Part shown: one piece after another, positions 8,878 through 17,178 of the stretch
Layout of the letters: each line of letters starts with the position of its first letter
Numbering within the stretch: position 1 is the stretch's first letter
Translations under genes and position numbers: made by a program
Notes under the pieces: model-generated
Told to the model about the DNA's origin: nothing
Databases searched by the model: none
What the model saw: only the letters and a program-made list of their open reading frames with translations
Assembly: GCF_900115175.1 (NCBI RefSeq)
Contig: NZ_FOYV01000001.1
Location: 124,001 to 188,000 of the forward strand
Direction: 5' to 3'
Origin: Marinobacter gudaonensis
GTDB lineage: Bacteria; Pseudomonadota; Gammaproteobacteria; Pseudomonadales; Oleiphilaceae
Length of the DNA: 64,000 nucleotides

Positions 8878-9189
8878 TCAGAAACGAATCCTGCCGATCA
8901 GCATGTCACGGAACATGACCCAGTCGCCCATGAGGCTGTACAGTGGGTATTTGAAAGTCGCGGGGCGGTTCTTCTCGAATTTGAAATGGCCTACCCAGGC
9001 AAATCCGTATCCGATGACTGGCAACGCCAAAAGCCAGACGAACTTGCCCGAGGTCAGTGCCCAGGCACCCACGATCAACACAAGCAGACTGCCGGCAAAG
9101 TGCAGACGACGACAGATGGCATCGCTGTGTTCTTCAAGGTAGTACGGGTAGAATTCGGAAAAGCTGTTGAAGGTTTGTTCATTGCTCAT
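8878..9189 (-). CDS. Mpo1-like (DUF962) small membrane protein
   Basis: A 103-residue protein with two hydrophobic segments in the middle. It keeps the DUF962 signatures: YYLEEHSDAICRRLHFAGS at the start and GHFKFEKNRPATFKYPLYS later, with the conserved histidines in HSD, RLHF and GHF. In yeast the family member Mpo1 is an iron-dependent dioxygenase in 2-hydroxy fatty acid alpha-oxidation; bacterial function is not established. It lies immediately upstream of the cyclase gene on the same strand, with only a single base between. Confidence 0.8.
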   Translation of the reverse strand: MSNEQTFNSFSEFYPYYLEEHSDAICRRLHFAGSLLVLIVGAWALTSGKFVWLLALPVIGYGFAWVGHFKFEKNRPATFKYPLYSLMGDWVMFRDMLIGRIRF

Positions 9190-9365
9190 TGCGTTGCCAC
9201 TCTTCGTTGTAAGACAGTCGCTGCGAGTCAGCTTTTTTGTTTGTTATTGGCGAGTGTTTGGCGTTCTCGACTACGACTAAAGATTAACAGCATTACGTAC
9301 GGGCCACAATTCACCGGCATGGGATGGCTGCGTGCGTTCTTTCATTCACCTGACAGTGAGCCGTT

Positions 9366-9917
9366 ATGACATCCGTTACTGATTTCCTGCTGAACCGTTC
9401 CTCGCAGCCCAGGCTGGAGGCGCCCGCTCCGGATGCCGCTACCCTGGAGAAGGCCTTCGCCTGTGCCGCCAGGGCTCCAGACCACGCTCTGTTACGCCCC
9501 TGGCGGTATCTGGTGGTACAGGGTGAGGGCCTGGAGAAACTGGGCCAGCTGTTTGCTGCCACCTGTGCCAACAACAGTGACGAAAAAGAGATCGAAAAGC
9601 TGCGTCGGGCGCCGCTCAGGGCCCCGATGATCATTGTCGGTATTGCCTCCCCGGTGGTTCACCCGAAGGTGCCGGAAATCGAGCAGGTGATGTCTGCCGC
9701 GGTGGGCATGAGTTTTGTCCAGCTGGCGCTCCAGGAAGCGGGTTTTGGCGTCATGTGGCGTACCGGTGCCGTTGCCTACAACGCTGCCGTCCGGGAGGGG
9801 CTGGGCCTTGAGGAGCATGAGCAGATCGTCGGTTTTCTCTACACCGGTCGGGTGGCCCAGGCAAAGCCCGCCATTCCGCGCCCGGAGGTGGCCGAGTTCG
9901 TCCGCCAGTGGCCGTAG
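9366..9917 (+). CDS. ydjA: Nitroreductase family protein, YdjA-like
   Basis: A 183-residue FMN-dependent oxidoreductase of the compact YdjA type. The segment RAPDHALLRPWRYLVVQGEG (residues about 36-55) carries the FMN-phosphate-binding arginines, and GFGVMWRTGA near residue 125 is the second conserved stretch. These proteins are homodimers using NAD(P)H to reduce nitro compounds or quinones; the natural substrate is not known. Single gene, divergent from the Mpo1-cyaB pair and followed by a hairpin. Confidence 0.85.
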   Translation: MTSVTDFLLNRSSQPRLEAPAPDAATLEKAFACAARAPDHALLRPWRYLVVQGEGLEKLGQLFAATCANNSDEKEIEKLRRAPLRAPMIIVGIASPVVHPKVPEIEQVMSAAVGMSFVQLALQEAGFGVMWRTGAVAYNAAVREGLGLEEHEQIVGFLYTGRVAQAKPAIPRPEVAEFVRQWP

Positions 9918-9927
9918 CCTGATCGCC

Positions 9928-9957
9928 GGAATTTCCCCCTTCTTCGGGGGAAGTTCC
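9928..9957 (+). terminator. Probable terminator hairpin after the nitroreductase gene
   Basis: A 12-base-pair stem (GGAATTTCCCCC with GGGGGAAGTTCC, one G-T wobble) closes a six-base loop TTCTTC eleven bases after the stop codon. The T tract is not immediate but comes as TTTTT shortly after. It separates the nitroreductase from the flagellar operon. Confidence 0.55.
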
Positions 9958-10061
9958 TTGCCGCTTTTTCGCGTCCTTCGTTCTGCCCGATGTTGCCCAG
10001 CGGCCGGAAACCCGCCCGCAAATACCGCTCTCCCCGCTATTTTCAGCCACTTTCCGAATTC

Positions 10062-10077
10062 TGGCATTCGCCTTGCT
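10062..10077 (+). promoter_or_regulatory. Sigma-54 promoter of the flgBCDE operon
   Basis: TGGCAT, five bases, TTGCT matches the -24/-12 consensus TGGCAC-N5-TTGC with GG and GC correctly spaced. The start of transcription should fall near 10088, about 57 bases before flgB. In Pseudomonas-type flagellar cascades the flgB block belongs to the FleQ/FleR, RpoN-dependent classes. I did not find a convincing activator site by eye. Confidence 0.72.
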
Positions 10078-10144
10078 TTGATCCTGTCATGAAACGCAGG
10101 CGGCAATGTTGAGTCGCTCTGCTGACGAAGTATCTGGAGGCAAC

Positions 10145-10543
10145 ATGGCAATTTCCTTCGACAACGCTCTGGGCATTCATCAGCACGCAGTGGAGGCCCG
10201 TGTGAAGCGCGCTGAAGTGCTGGCAAACAACCTGGCAAACGCCGACACCCCGGGCTTCAAGGCCAGGGATGTTGATTTCCAGGCGATGATGCAGAAGGCC
10301 CAGGAGTCCATGAGCGGATTCAATATGAGCAAAACCCATGATGCGCATATGGATACATCCACCGCGGGTGCTGACGGCGAACTGCTTTACCGGGTGCCGC
10401 ACCAGCCCTCTGTGGACGGTAATACGGTGGATGCACAGCAGGAGCAGACCCGATTCATGCGTAATGCGATGGATTTCCAGGCCAGTTTTCAGTTCTTGAA
10501 CAGCAAGTTCAGCGGCCTGACCAAGGCCCTGAAGGGCGAGTAA
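10145..10543 (+). CDS. flgB: Flagellar proximal rod protein FlgB
   Basis: FlgB is one of the four rod proteins that form the drive shaft through the periplasm; it sits next to the MS ring and FliE. The 132-residue product has the axial-protein motif VLANNLANADTPGFKARDVDF near residues 23-43. The ATG at 10145 is chosen over an in-frame one at 10106 because GGAGG lies four bases before it and the protein then starts MAISFDNALG like its relatives. It is the first gene of flgBCDE and is exported by the flagellar type III system without a cleaved signal. Confidence 0.95.
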   Translation: MAISFDNALGIHQHAVEARVKRAEVLANNLANADTPGFKARDVDFQAMMQKAQESMSGFNMSKTHDAHMDTSTAGADGELLYRVPHQPSVDGNTVDAQQEQTRFMRNAMDFQASFQFLNSKFSGLTKALKGE

Positions 10544-10571
10544 GCCACAGGATTAGCGAAGGAGATTTCTC

Positions 10572-11021
10572 ATGTCACTGGGCAGCATTTTTGATATCGC
10601 CGGTTCCGGCATGACCGCGCAATCACTGCGGCTGAACACCACCGCATCCAACATTGCCAACGCAGAGACCGCCAGCTCGAGCACCGATACCACCTATCGG
10701 GCCCGCAAGCCGGTATTTGCCGCCATCCAGCAGTCGATGATGAACCCGGGCCAGGGCAACTTCCCGATGGCGGCCGATCAGGGCCCCGGAGCGGGCGTGC
10801 GTGTGGACGGTATTGTCGAGAGCCAGGAAGAGCTGCAGATGCGCTACGAGCCCCACCATCCGGCCGCGAACGAGGACGGTTACGTGTTCTACCCGAACGT
10901 GAACGTGGTGGAGGAAATGGCGGACATGATGTCGTCGTCCCGGAGCTTCCAGATGAACGTGGATGTCATGAATACCGCCAAGTCCATGATGCAACGCATT
11001 CTGACGCTTGGTCAGCAGTAA
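10572..11021 (+). CDS. flgC: Flagellar proximal rod protein FlgC
   Basis: FlgC is another proximal rod subunit. At 149 residues it has the usual length. The N-terminal heptad region contains NTTASNIANAETASSS and the C-terminal one contains NVNVVEEMADMMSSSRSFQMNVDVM, the paired helices that form the rod core. A GGAGA ribosome-binding site precedes the ATG. It lies 28 bases after flgB and 18 before flgD. Confidence 0.96.
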   Translation: MSLGSIFDIAGSGMTAQSLRLNTTASNIANAETASSSTDTTYRARKPVFAAIQQSMMNPGQGNFPMAADQGPGAGVRVDGIVESQEELQMRYEPHHPAANEDGYVFYPNVNVVEEMADMMSSSRSFQMNVDVMNTAKSMMQRILTLGQQ

Positions 11022-11039
11022 TTCGGTGAGGAGCAAATC

Positions 11040-11717
11040 ATGACTGCAGTAAATGCAACAGACGCGTCGGATGTTCTGAGCCAGTACCGGGCGCAGCAGA
11101 AGCAGACAGGCAGCGGTACCAGTGAACTGGGCCGTAACGAGTTCATGGAGCTCATGCTGGCGCAGTTGAAGAATCAGAATCCCCTGGAGCCCCAGGACAA
11201 CGGCGAGTTCATCTCCCAGCTGGCCCAGTTCAGCTCTCTGGAGGAGATGCAGAATCTGTCCGGTACGGTGGAGGATGTGGTGGGCCAGTTCCGCTCCACC
11301 CAGGCGCTACAGGCCTCTGCCATGGTGGGCAAGTCGGTTCTGGCACCCTCCCAGTTCGGCATCCTGGGCGCAGAAGGTGAAATCACCGGCACCATCGAGG
11401 TACCGGCGTCCACCGGAGGTCTTCGCCTGTCGATTGAAGGCAAGAACGGCGAGCGGGTGCGGCAGATCGATATGGGCAGCAGCCAGGCGGGCGTGGTGTC
11501 GTTCCGCTGGGATGGCCAGGACGGTAACGGCAATCCTTTGCCGCCAGGTCCCTATCGGATTGTTGCCGAGGCTTCCTACCCCGATGGTCCCCAGCAGCTG
11601 GGCACCATGGTGAGCGCGAACGTTGACAGCGTGTCCCTGGGGCAGGGCGGTTCCATAACTCTGAATCTTGCAGGCATGGGCTCGATTGCCCTGTCTGATG
11701 TGAAACAAATTAACTGA
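11040..11717 (+). CDS. flgD: Flagellar hook capping (scaffold) protein FlgD
   Basis: FlgD forms the temporary cap under which hook subunits assemble and is later displaced by FlgK. The 225-residue product has the N-terminal FlgD motif LGRNEFMELMLAQLKNQNPLEP with FISQLAQFSSLEEM (residues about 28-75). A C-terminal FlgD Ig-like/Tudor region includes FRWDGQDGNGNPLPPGPY. Between flgC and flgE in the same operon. Confidence 0.96.
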   Translation: MTAVNATDASDVLSQYRAQQKQTGSGTSELGRNEFMELMLAQLKNQNPLEPQDNGEFISQLAQFSSLEEMQNLSGTVEDVVGQFRSTQALQASAMVGKSVLAPSQFGILGAEGEITGTIEVPASTGGLRLSIEGKNGERVRQIDMGSSQAGVVSFRWDGQDGNGNPLPPGPYRIVAEASYPDGPQQLGTMVSANVDSVSLGQGGSITLNLAGMGSIALSDVKQIN

Positions 11718-11744
11718 GTCCGGTGATACACCAGGGGGTTAACC

Positions 11745-13643
11745 ATGGCATTTAATACAGGTTTGAGTGGCCTTCGCGCGGCATCGGTGGATCTGGACGT
11801 CACCGGCAACAACATTGCCAACGCCAGCACCGTGGGCTTTAAGGGCAGCAAGGCCCAGTTTGGCGATCTCTACGCCAGTGGCTTTCTCAGCGCCGGGACC
11901 AACCCGATTGGTGATGGCGTGCGGGTTCAGGCTGTCAAGCAGTCGTTCGGTCAGGGCAACATCAGCTTCACCGACAATGGCCTTGATATGGCCATCAGCG
12001 GCGACGGTTTCTTCATCCTCAATAATGGCGGTGAAATTCGCTACTCCCGCGCCGGCCAGTTCTCGATCGACAAGGAAGGCTTTGTCATCAATAACCAGAA
12101 CATGCGGGTGCAGGGCTATACCGCAGATGAAGACGGCAACCTCTCAGGCATTCGCGGCGACCTGCAGATCGAGACCGATAACCTGGCGCCGAGGCGGACC
12201 ACCAACCTGGATTCCGATCTGAACCTGGATTCGCGCCAGAGCGTGCTCGAAACCCGCGTTCGGGACATCGGGCCACTGGCTTTCAGTGCAATTTCCGGTG
12301 AGACCTTTGATGTTCAATATACGGACGGCACTCCGAACTTTCCGGTTGATCTGACCGCAACCTCGACGGCGAGGGAAGCGGCGGCCGAGATCAACAACGC
12401 GCCGGGGATGAGCGCGTCGGCAACGACGACTGTCACCTTCGACGGCGCCCAGGATCTGAACGACGCCTTCATCAGCGGTGCCAGCAATTTTACCTTCAGT
12501 CTGGATATCAACGGTTCGCCCCTGACTCTCGATACCTCCAATATCAACTCGCTGCAGGACCTGGTGGATTCGATCAACAACTCCAGCGAGACCGCGATCT
12601 CCGCCTCCATTGTGGCCGGTTCCGGCGGTACCAATGTTCTGCGGGTGATTCATAACCAGGGCGAAACCCTCAGCTACAGCTTTGCGGACGGTAACGGCAA
12701 CAGCGATTCCGATACCGTGAACGGTGATGTGAACGTCACGGCCGACCGGTCGGTTGCCGGTGTTACATCCACCACCGCCGACAACGATTTCGAGCTTGCC
12801 TTCAACGCATCGCCAATCCGGGTGACCAATGAGTTCAACCCTCTGGATCAGCGCACCTATAACCACGCCACATCGACGACTGTCTATGACAGCCTTGGCA
12901 ACTCCCACGAGCTGACCCAGTTCTTCGTAAAAAATCCGTCGCCCGGTAACGGCGTTGGTGTGAGCGAGTGGTCCGTGTACGCGCAGATTGACGGTGAGTT
13001 CGTCGGCGGCACGGATGTGACACCGTTTACCGCCCGTTTTGATCAAGACGGCGCGCTGCAGTCCATCAACGGCGATCCGAGCGGTGAGATTCTGATCGAC
13101 GACTGGATTCCGAAGGACGACAGCGGCCAGCCCAATGGGGCAGATGGTCCTCCTGCGCCGGGCGAGACCGTGGTAACTCCGATTCCCGAGCCGCCCACCA
13201 CCTCGGCCTTTGTGATCAACCTCAGCGGCACCACCCAGTACGGCGCGGCGTTTGGCGTGAACGACCAGCAGCAGAATGGCTACACCACCGGCCGGCTGTC
13301 GGGCCTGGATGTATCCGACCAGGGCGTTCTGTTTGCCCGGTACACCAACGGGCAGTCCCAGGCATTGGGACAGGTGGCGCTGGCGGCCTTCAATAACACC
13401 GACGGTCTGAATCCCGTGGGCGACACCACCTGGGTGGAAACCTTCGAATCCGGGCAGCCGATTATTGGCGCGCCCGACACCGGAACGCTCGGCTCTATCA
13501 AGGCGAGCTCGGTGGAGGAGTCCAACGTGGACCTGTCGTCTGAGCTCGTAAACCTGATCATTGCCCAGCGCAATTACCAGGCCAACGCCAAGACCATTGA
13601 AACCTCCGATGCGGTCACCCAGACCATCATCAACCTCCGCTAA
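11745..13643 (+). CDS. flgE: Flagellar hook protein FlgE, with a large central insertion
   Basis: FlgE builds the flexible hook. The N-terminus (GLSGLRAASVDLDVTGNNIAN) and the C-terminus (SNVDLSSELVNLIIAQRNYQANAKT) are the standard axial helices. At 632 residues it is well above the roughly 400-460 of enteric and Pseudomonas hooks. The excess lies between residues about 165 and 362. It includes a stretch, PLTLDTSNINSLQDLVDSIN plus following residues to about 305, that resembles the flagellin/hook IN repeat. The Asp/Asn/Thr-rich insertion would sit on the outside of the hook. Last gene of the flgBCDE block; ribosome-binding site GGGGG precedes the ATG. Confidence 0.95.
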   Translation: MAFNTGLSGLRAASVDLDVTGNNIANASTVGFKGSKAQFGDLYASGFLSAGTNPIGDGVRVQAVKQSFGQGNISFTDNGLDMAISGDGFFILNNGGEIRYSRAGQFSIDKEGFVINNQNMRVQGYTADEDGNLSGIRGDLQIETDNLAPRRTTNLDSDLNLDSRQSVLETRVRDIGPLAFSAISGETFDVQYTDGTPNFPVDLTATSTAREAAAEINNAPGMSASATTTVTFDGAQDLNDAFISGASNFTFSLDINGSPLTLDTSNINSLQDLVDSINNSSETAISASIVAGSGGTNVLRVIHNQGETLSYSFADGNGNSDSDTVNGDVNVTADRSVAGVTSTTADNDFELAFNASPIRVTNEFNPLDQRTYNHATSTTVYDSLGNSHELTQFFVKNPSPGNGVGVSEWSVYAQIDGEFVGGTDVTPFTARFDQDGALQSINGDPSGEILIDDWIPKDDSGQPNGADGPPAPGETVVTPIPEPPTTSAFVINLSGTTQYGAAFGVNDQQQNGYTTGRLSGLDVSDQGVLFARYTNGQSQALGQVALAAFNNTDGLNPVGDTTWVETFESGQPIIGAPDTGTLGSIKASSVEESNVDLSSELVNLIIAQRNYQANAKTIETSDAVTQTIINLR

Positions 13644-13677
13644 TCTCGCAGCCGTAAAACCAGCGTCATAGCGAACA

Positions 13678-13692
13678 TGGCATGACTCCTGC
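13678..13692 (+). promoter_or_regulatory. Sigma-54 promoter of the flgFGHIJKL operon
   Basis: TGGCAT, GACTC, CTGC keeps the GG and GC of the -24/-12 elements at the required spacing. The predicted start is near 13704, about 30 bases before flgF. This splits the flagellar locus into flgBCDE and flgFGHIJKL, as in Pseudomonas. The -12 element is also the left arm of the hairpin described next. Confidence 0.62.
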
Positions 13693-13728
13693 AGGAAGAC
13701 TGGAAACAGTCAAAATTCCGGCAGGAGT
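13685..13728 (+). other. Long hairpin in the flgE-flgF gap covering the flgF ribosome-binding site
   Basis: ACTCCTGC (13685-13692) pairs perfectly with GCAGGAGT (13721-13728). Inside, GGAA (13694-13697) pairs with TTCC (13716-13719) and GACTG (13698-13702) with CAGTC (13707-13711) around a GAAA tetraloop. That gives 17 pairs with one A-G mismatch and a four-base bulge. The right arm contains the flgF Shine-Dalgarno GGCAGGAG and is followed by TTTT. RNA read through from flgBCDE would form it; RNA from the sigma-54 start near 13704 would lack the left arm. Confidence 0.6.
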
Positions 13729-13734
13729 TTTCCC

Positions 13735-14487
13735 ATGGACAAAGCCCTCTACATCGGTATGTCTGGCGCCAAGCAGAATATGCTGGCCCAGCAGGCCCAC
13801 GCCAACAACCTGGCGAACGTCAGTACCACCGGCTTCAAGAAAGACTTTGCTCAGGCCCGAAGCATGCCTGTGTTCGGGGAGCATTACCCGACCCGCGCCT
13901 ATGCCATGACGGAAAGGCCCGGCACGGATCTGTCCGCGGGTGCGCTGATGGAAACCGGCCGAAAACTGGACGTTGCGGTTGAGGGCGAGGGTTGGCTGGC
14001 CATCCAGAACGACCAGGGCGAAGAGGTGTTCACCCGCAGCGGCAGCCTGCAGATCGACGTGAACGGTCTGGTTCGGCTGGCCAACGGCGAACTGGTCCTG
14101 GGTAATGGCGGACCGGTGGCGCTTCCTCCCTTTGACAATGTCGAGATCGGTGCCGATGGCACGGTGTCGATTGTGCCGGTGGGCGGCCCGCCTGACCAGC
14201 TGGTGGAGGTTGATCGCCTGAAACTGGTCAGTCCGCCTCCGGAGGCTCTGGAGAAAGGCCTGGATGGCCACATGCGTCGCAAGCCTGACCAGGCACTGGA
14301 TGGCCCGGAGCCGCCGGACGCCAATCTGCGAGTCGCTTCCGGCTTCCTTGAAAGCTCCAACGTGAATGCGGTGGAAGAGATGATCTCCAACCTGCAGTTG
14401 TCTCGCCAATACGAGATGCAGGTGAAGGTAATGACCACTGCCAACGAGAATTCCGAAGCAACGGCACGGCTGTTGCAGAACCTTTAA
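13735..14487 (+). CDS. flgF: Flagellar rod protein FlgF
   Basis: FlgF is the proximal rod protein adjoining FlgG. The 250-residue product begins MDKALYIGMSGAKQNMLAQQ with the motif NNLANVSTTGFKKD, and ends with the NVNAVEEMISNLQLSRQYEMQ helix. GGCAGGAG lies seven bases before the ATG, inside the hairpin described for the flgE-flgF gap. First gene of the second flagellar block. Confidence 0.95.
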   Translation: MDKALYIGMSGAKQNMLAQQAHANNLANVSTTGFKKDFAQARSMPVFGEHYPTRAYAMTERPGTDLSAGALMETGRKLDVAVEGEGWLAIQNDQGEEVFTRSGSLQIDVNGLVRLANGELVLGNGGPVALPPFDNVEIGADGTVSIVPVGGPPDQLVEVDRLKLVSPPPEALEKGLDGHMRRKPDQALDGPEPPDANLRVASGFLESSNVNAVEEMISNLQLSRQYEMQVKVMTTANENSEATARLLQNL

Positions 14488-14569
14488 GTAACGACTGAAG
14501 ACATTGGCCTGGCGGGCCTGAAGCGGCAAATTCTGGCCGCCTGACGACCACCGGCAAGGAGTAGACAGC

Positions 14570-15358
14570 ATGCATCCAGCACTTTGGGTCAGCAAAACCG
14601 GGTTGAGCGCTCAGGACACCAACATGTCCACCATTTCCAACAACCTGGCGAACGTAAATACCACCGGCTTCAAGCGGGACCGGGCGGTTTTTCAGGACCT
14701 TCTGTACCAGATCAACCGGCAGCCGGGTGGTCTGACAACGCAGAACACCGAACTGCCCTCCGGGCTGCAGCTGGGTACCGGTGTGCGGGTTGTTGGCACC
14801 GCCAAGCAGTTCACCCAGGGCAACCTGCAGATCACGGAGCAGCCGCTGGATATGGCCATCAATGGTCGTGGTTTCCTTCAGGTGCAGCTGCCGGACGGAC
14901 AGATTGCCTACACCCGTGACGGTCAGTTCCAGCTGAACGCCGACGGTGACGTGGTCAATCCGGACGGCTATCCGCTGGAGCCGGCGATCAATGTGCCGGA
15001 AAACGCTACCAACATCACCATCGGCAAGGACGGCACCGTCACTGCGGTAACGGACGATCAGGCCGCGCCGGTGAACCTTGGTCAGATCACGTTGGTGGAC
15101 TTCATCAACCCGCAGGGACTGCAGGCCATCGGCAACAACCTGTTCAAAGCCACCAACGCCAGCGGTGATCCTGCCGAAGGCGAGGCGGGCCTGGCCGGCC
15201 TCGGCAGCATTGAGCAGGGCACGGTAGAGGCATCGAACGTGGAAGTCGTTGAGGAACTGGTGAACATGATCACCACCCAGCGCGCCTACGAGATGAACTC
15301 GAAGGTGGTCTCGACCACCGACCAGATGCTCCAGTTCATTACCAACAACATAGGCTGA
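14570..15358 (+). CDS. flgG: Flagellar distal rod protein FlgG
   Basis: FlgG forms the distal rod that passes through the P and L rings. The product has 262 residues, the standard length. It starts MHPALWVSKTGLSAQDTNMS and carries NNLANVNTTGFKRDRAVFQD, a strongly conserved block in this family. The C-terminus is NVEVVEELVNMITTQRAYEM. A GGAG site precedes the ATG, and flgH follows after 19 bases. Confidence 0.97.
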   Translation: MHPALWVSKTGLSAQDTNMSTISNNLANVNTTGFKRDRAVFQDLLYQINRQPGGLTTQNTELPSGLQLGTGVRVVGTAKQFTQGNLQITEQPLDMAINGRGFLQVQLPDGQIAYTRDGQFQLNADGDVVNPDGYPLEPAINVPENATNITIGKDGTVTAVTDDQAAPVNLGQITLVDFINPQGLQAIGNNLFKATNASGDPAEGEAGLAGLGSIEQGTVEASNVEVVEELVNMITTQRAYEMNSKVVSTTDQMLQFITNNIG

Positions 15359-15377
15359 TGACGCCTGAGGTGATGTC

Positions 15378-16079
15378 ATGAACCCAATGACCTCCAACCC
15401 GACCCTCGGCCAGGGCCTGCGCCTGGCGGTGATTGCCCTGCTGGTTGTGGTGCAGGGCTGTACCGCCATGAGCCGCCCCCGTGCGGTTCCCGACGACCCG
15501 CAGTTTGCCCCGGTTCGGCCCCAGGCCATGATGCAGCGGGACCCGGATTCCGGCTCCATCTACCAGGTATCCCGTAACTACAACTTCTACGGCGATACCG
15601 TGGCACTGAATGTTGGCGACGTGCTGACGGTGCAGCTTCAGGAGTCCACCCGGGCCAGCAAGAATGCCGAGACCAGCATTACCAAGGACAACGAAATCAC
15701 GCTGCCTGAGCCCACGATTCTCGGGAAGAGCAATTTCGGCATCAACACGTCCCTGAACCACGAGCGGGATTTCGAGGGTTCGGCGGAAGCGGACCAGAGC
15801 AACAGCCTGGCCGGTAGCATTACCGTGACGGTGACCGAAGTGCTGCCCAACGGCGTGCTGCGTATCCGCGGTGAAAAATGGCTGTCCCTGACCAATGGCG
15901 ACGAGTACATCCGCCTGACCGGTCTGGTTCGGCCCCAGGATATCCAGCCGGACAATTCGGTGGCCTCCAACCGCATTGCCGATGCCCGCATTGCCTATGG
16001 CGGCACCGGTGACTTTGACCAGGCCAACCAGATGGGCTGGCTGGCGCGCTTCTTCAACAGTGAGTGGTGGCCGCTATGA
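15378..16079 (+). CDS. flgH: Flagellar L-ring lipoprotein FlgH
   Basis: FlgH assembles the outer-membrane L ring. The 233-residue precursor has a lipoprotein signal with lipobox VVVQGC (Cys28), followed by the family core containing [20 protein letters not shown] and the C-terminal [18 protein letters not shown]. Its stop overlaps the ATG of flgI (ATGA), so the two ring proteins are translationally coupled. Confidence 0.97.
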   Translation: MNPMTSNPTLGQGLRLAVIALLVVVQGCTAMSRPRAVPDDPQFAPVRPQAMMQRDPDSGSIYQVSRNYNFYGDTVALNVGDVLTVQLQESTRASKNAETSITKDNEITLPEPTILGKSNFGINTSLNHERDFEGSAEADQSNSLAGSITVTVTEVLPNGVLRIRGEKWLSLTNGDEYIRLTGLVRPQDIQPDNSVASNRIADARIAYGGTGDFDQANQMGWLARFFNSEWWPL

Positions 16080-17173
16080 GTGCTCGCAGACTGTTTGCCT
16101 GGGTCCTGGTTCTGACCATGGTGGCGGCACCGGTCATGGCCGATCGTCTTAAAGACCTGGCCAGGATCAAGGGTGTACGCAACAACCAGCTGGTTGGCTA
16201 CGGCCTGGTGGTTGGCCTGGACGGCACCGGCGACAAGGCACCATTCACCAACCAGACGTTTCGCAACATGATGAACCAGTTCGGGGTCACTTTGCCCGAA
16301 GGAGTGAACCCGAACCTGGCCAATGTGGCGGCGGTGACCGTGAGCGCCACGCTTCCGCCGTTCGCCAAGGCGGGCCAGGAAATAGACATTACCGTGTCCT
16401 CCATCGGGAACGCTGACAGCCTTCGTGGGGGCACCCTGCTGATGACCTCGCTCAAGGGCGCCGACGGCCAGGTGTATGCCATGGCCCAGGGCAGCCTGGT
16501 GGTGGGCGGCTTTGGCGCCCAGGGACAGGATGGCTCCCGGATTACCGTGAACATTCCGAGCGTGGGCCGCATTCCCAACGGTGCCACAGTTGAGCGTGAA
16601 GTCTCCTCTCCATTCACCCGGGGCGACACCATCACCTTCAACCTTCTGCGCCCGGATTTCACAACCGCCCGGCGGGTGGTTGAAGCGGTCAACGGCCAGC
16701 TGGGCCCGGATATGGCCTACGCCCACGACGCTACGTCTGTTTCGGTCAGGGCACCCCGTGATCCGTCACAGCGCGTCAGCTTCCTGTCGATTCTGGAGAA
16801 TATCGAAGTGGATCCGGCTGAGGCGGCCGCGAAAGTCGTCATTAACAGCCGCACCGGCACCATCGTGGTGGGCCAGAATGTGGAAGTCAGCCCCGCGGCG
16901 GTGACCCACGGCAACCTGACCGTCACTATCCAGGAAAACCCGGAAGTGGTGCAGCCCAACCCGTTCGCCGAGGGTGAAACCGCGTTGGAGCAGGATACCC
17001 AGATTGCCATTACCGAGGAGCCGGCTCGCATGTTCAAGTTTGGCCCGGCGGTCACGCTCAATGAGATTGTGCAGGCGGTTAACCAGGTGGGTGCCGCCCC
17101 CGGCGATGTCATGGCCGTTCTCGAGGCGCTCAAGCAGGCCGGTGCATTGCGCGCCGAGCTGATCGTGATCTAG
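16076..17173 (+). CDS. flgI: Flagellar P-ring protein FlgI
   Basis: FlgI forms the periplasmic P ring around the rod. The precursor has 365 residues with a Sec signal ([22 protein letters not shown]) and the conserved start of the mature protein, [20 protein letters not shown]. The ATG at 16076, overlapping the flgH stop, is preferred to a GTG at 16064 because it gives a normal signal peptide and the usual ATGA coupling. flgJ follows after five bases. Confidence 0.96.
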   Translation: MSARRLFAWVLVLTMVAAPVMADRLKDLARIKGVRNNQLVGYGLVVGLDGTGDKAPFTNQTFRNMMNQFGVTLPEGVNPNLANVAAVTVSATLPPFAKAGQEIDITVSSIGNADSLRGGTLLMTSLKGADGQVYAMAQGSLVVGGFGAQGQDGSRITVNIPSVGRIPNGATVEREVSSPFTRGDTITFNLLRPDFTTARRVVEAVNGQLGPDMAYAHDATSVSVRAPRDPSQRVSFLSILENIEVDPAEAAAKVVINSRTGTIVVGQNVEVSPAAVTHGNLTVTIQENPEVVQPNPFAEGETALEQDTQIAITEEPARMFKFGPAVTLNEIVQAVNQVGAAPGDVMAVLEALKQAGALRAELIVI

Positions 17174-17178
17174 GTGGC

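Noticed and set aside
14228..15559. A 443-codon open frame on the minus strand
   Set aside because: It spans parts of flgF, flgG and flgH in antisense and has no recognisable domain.
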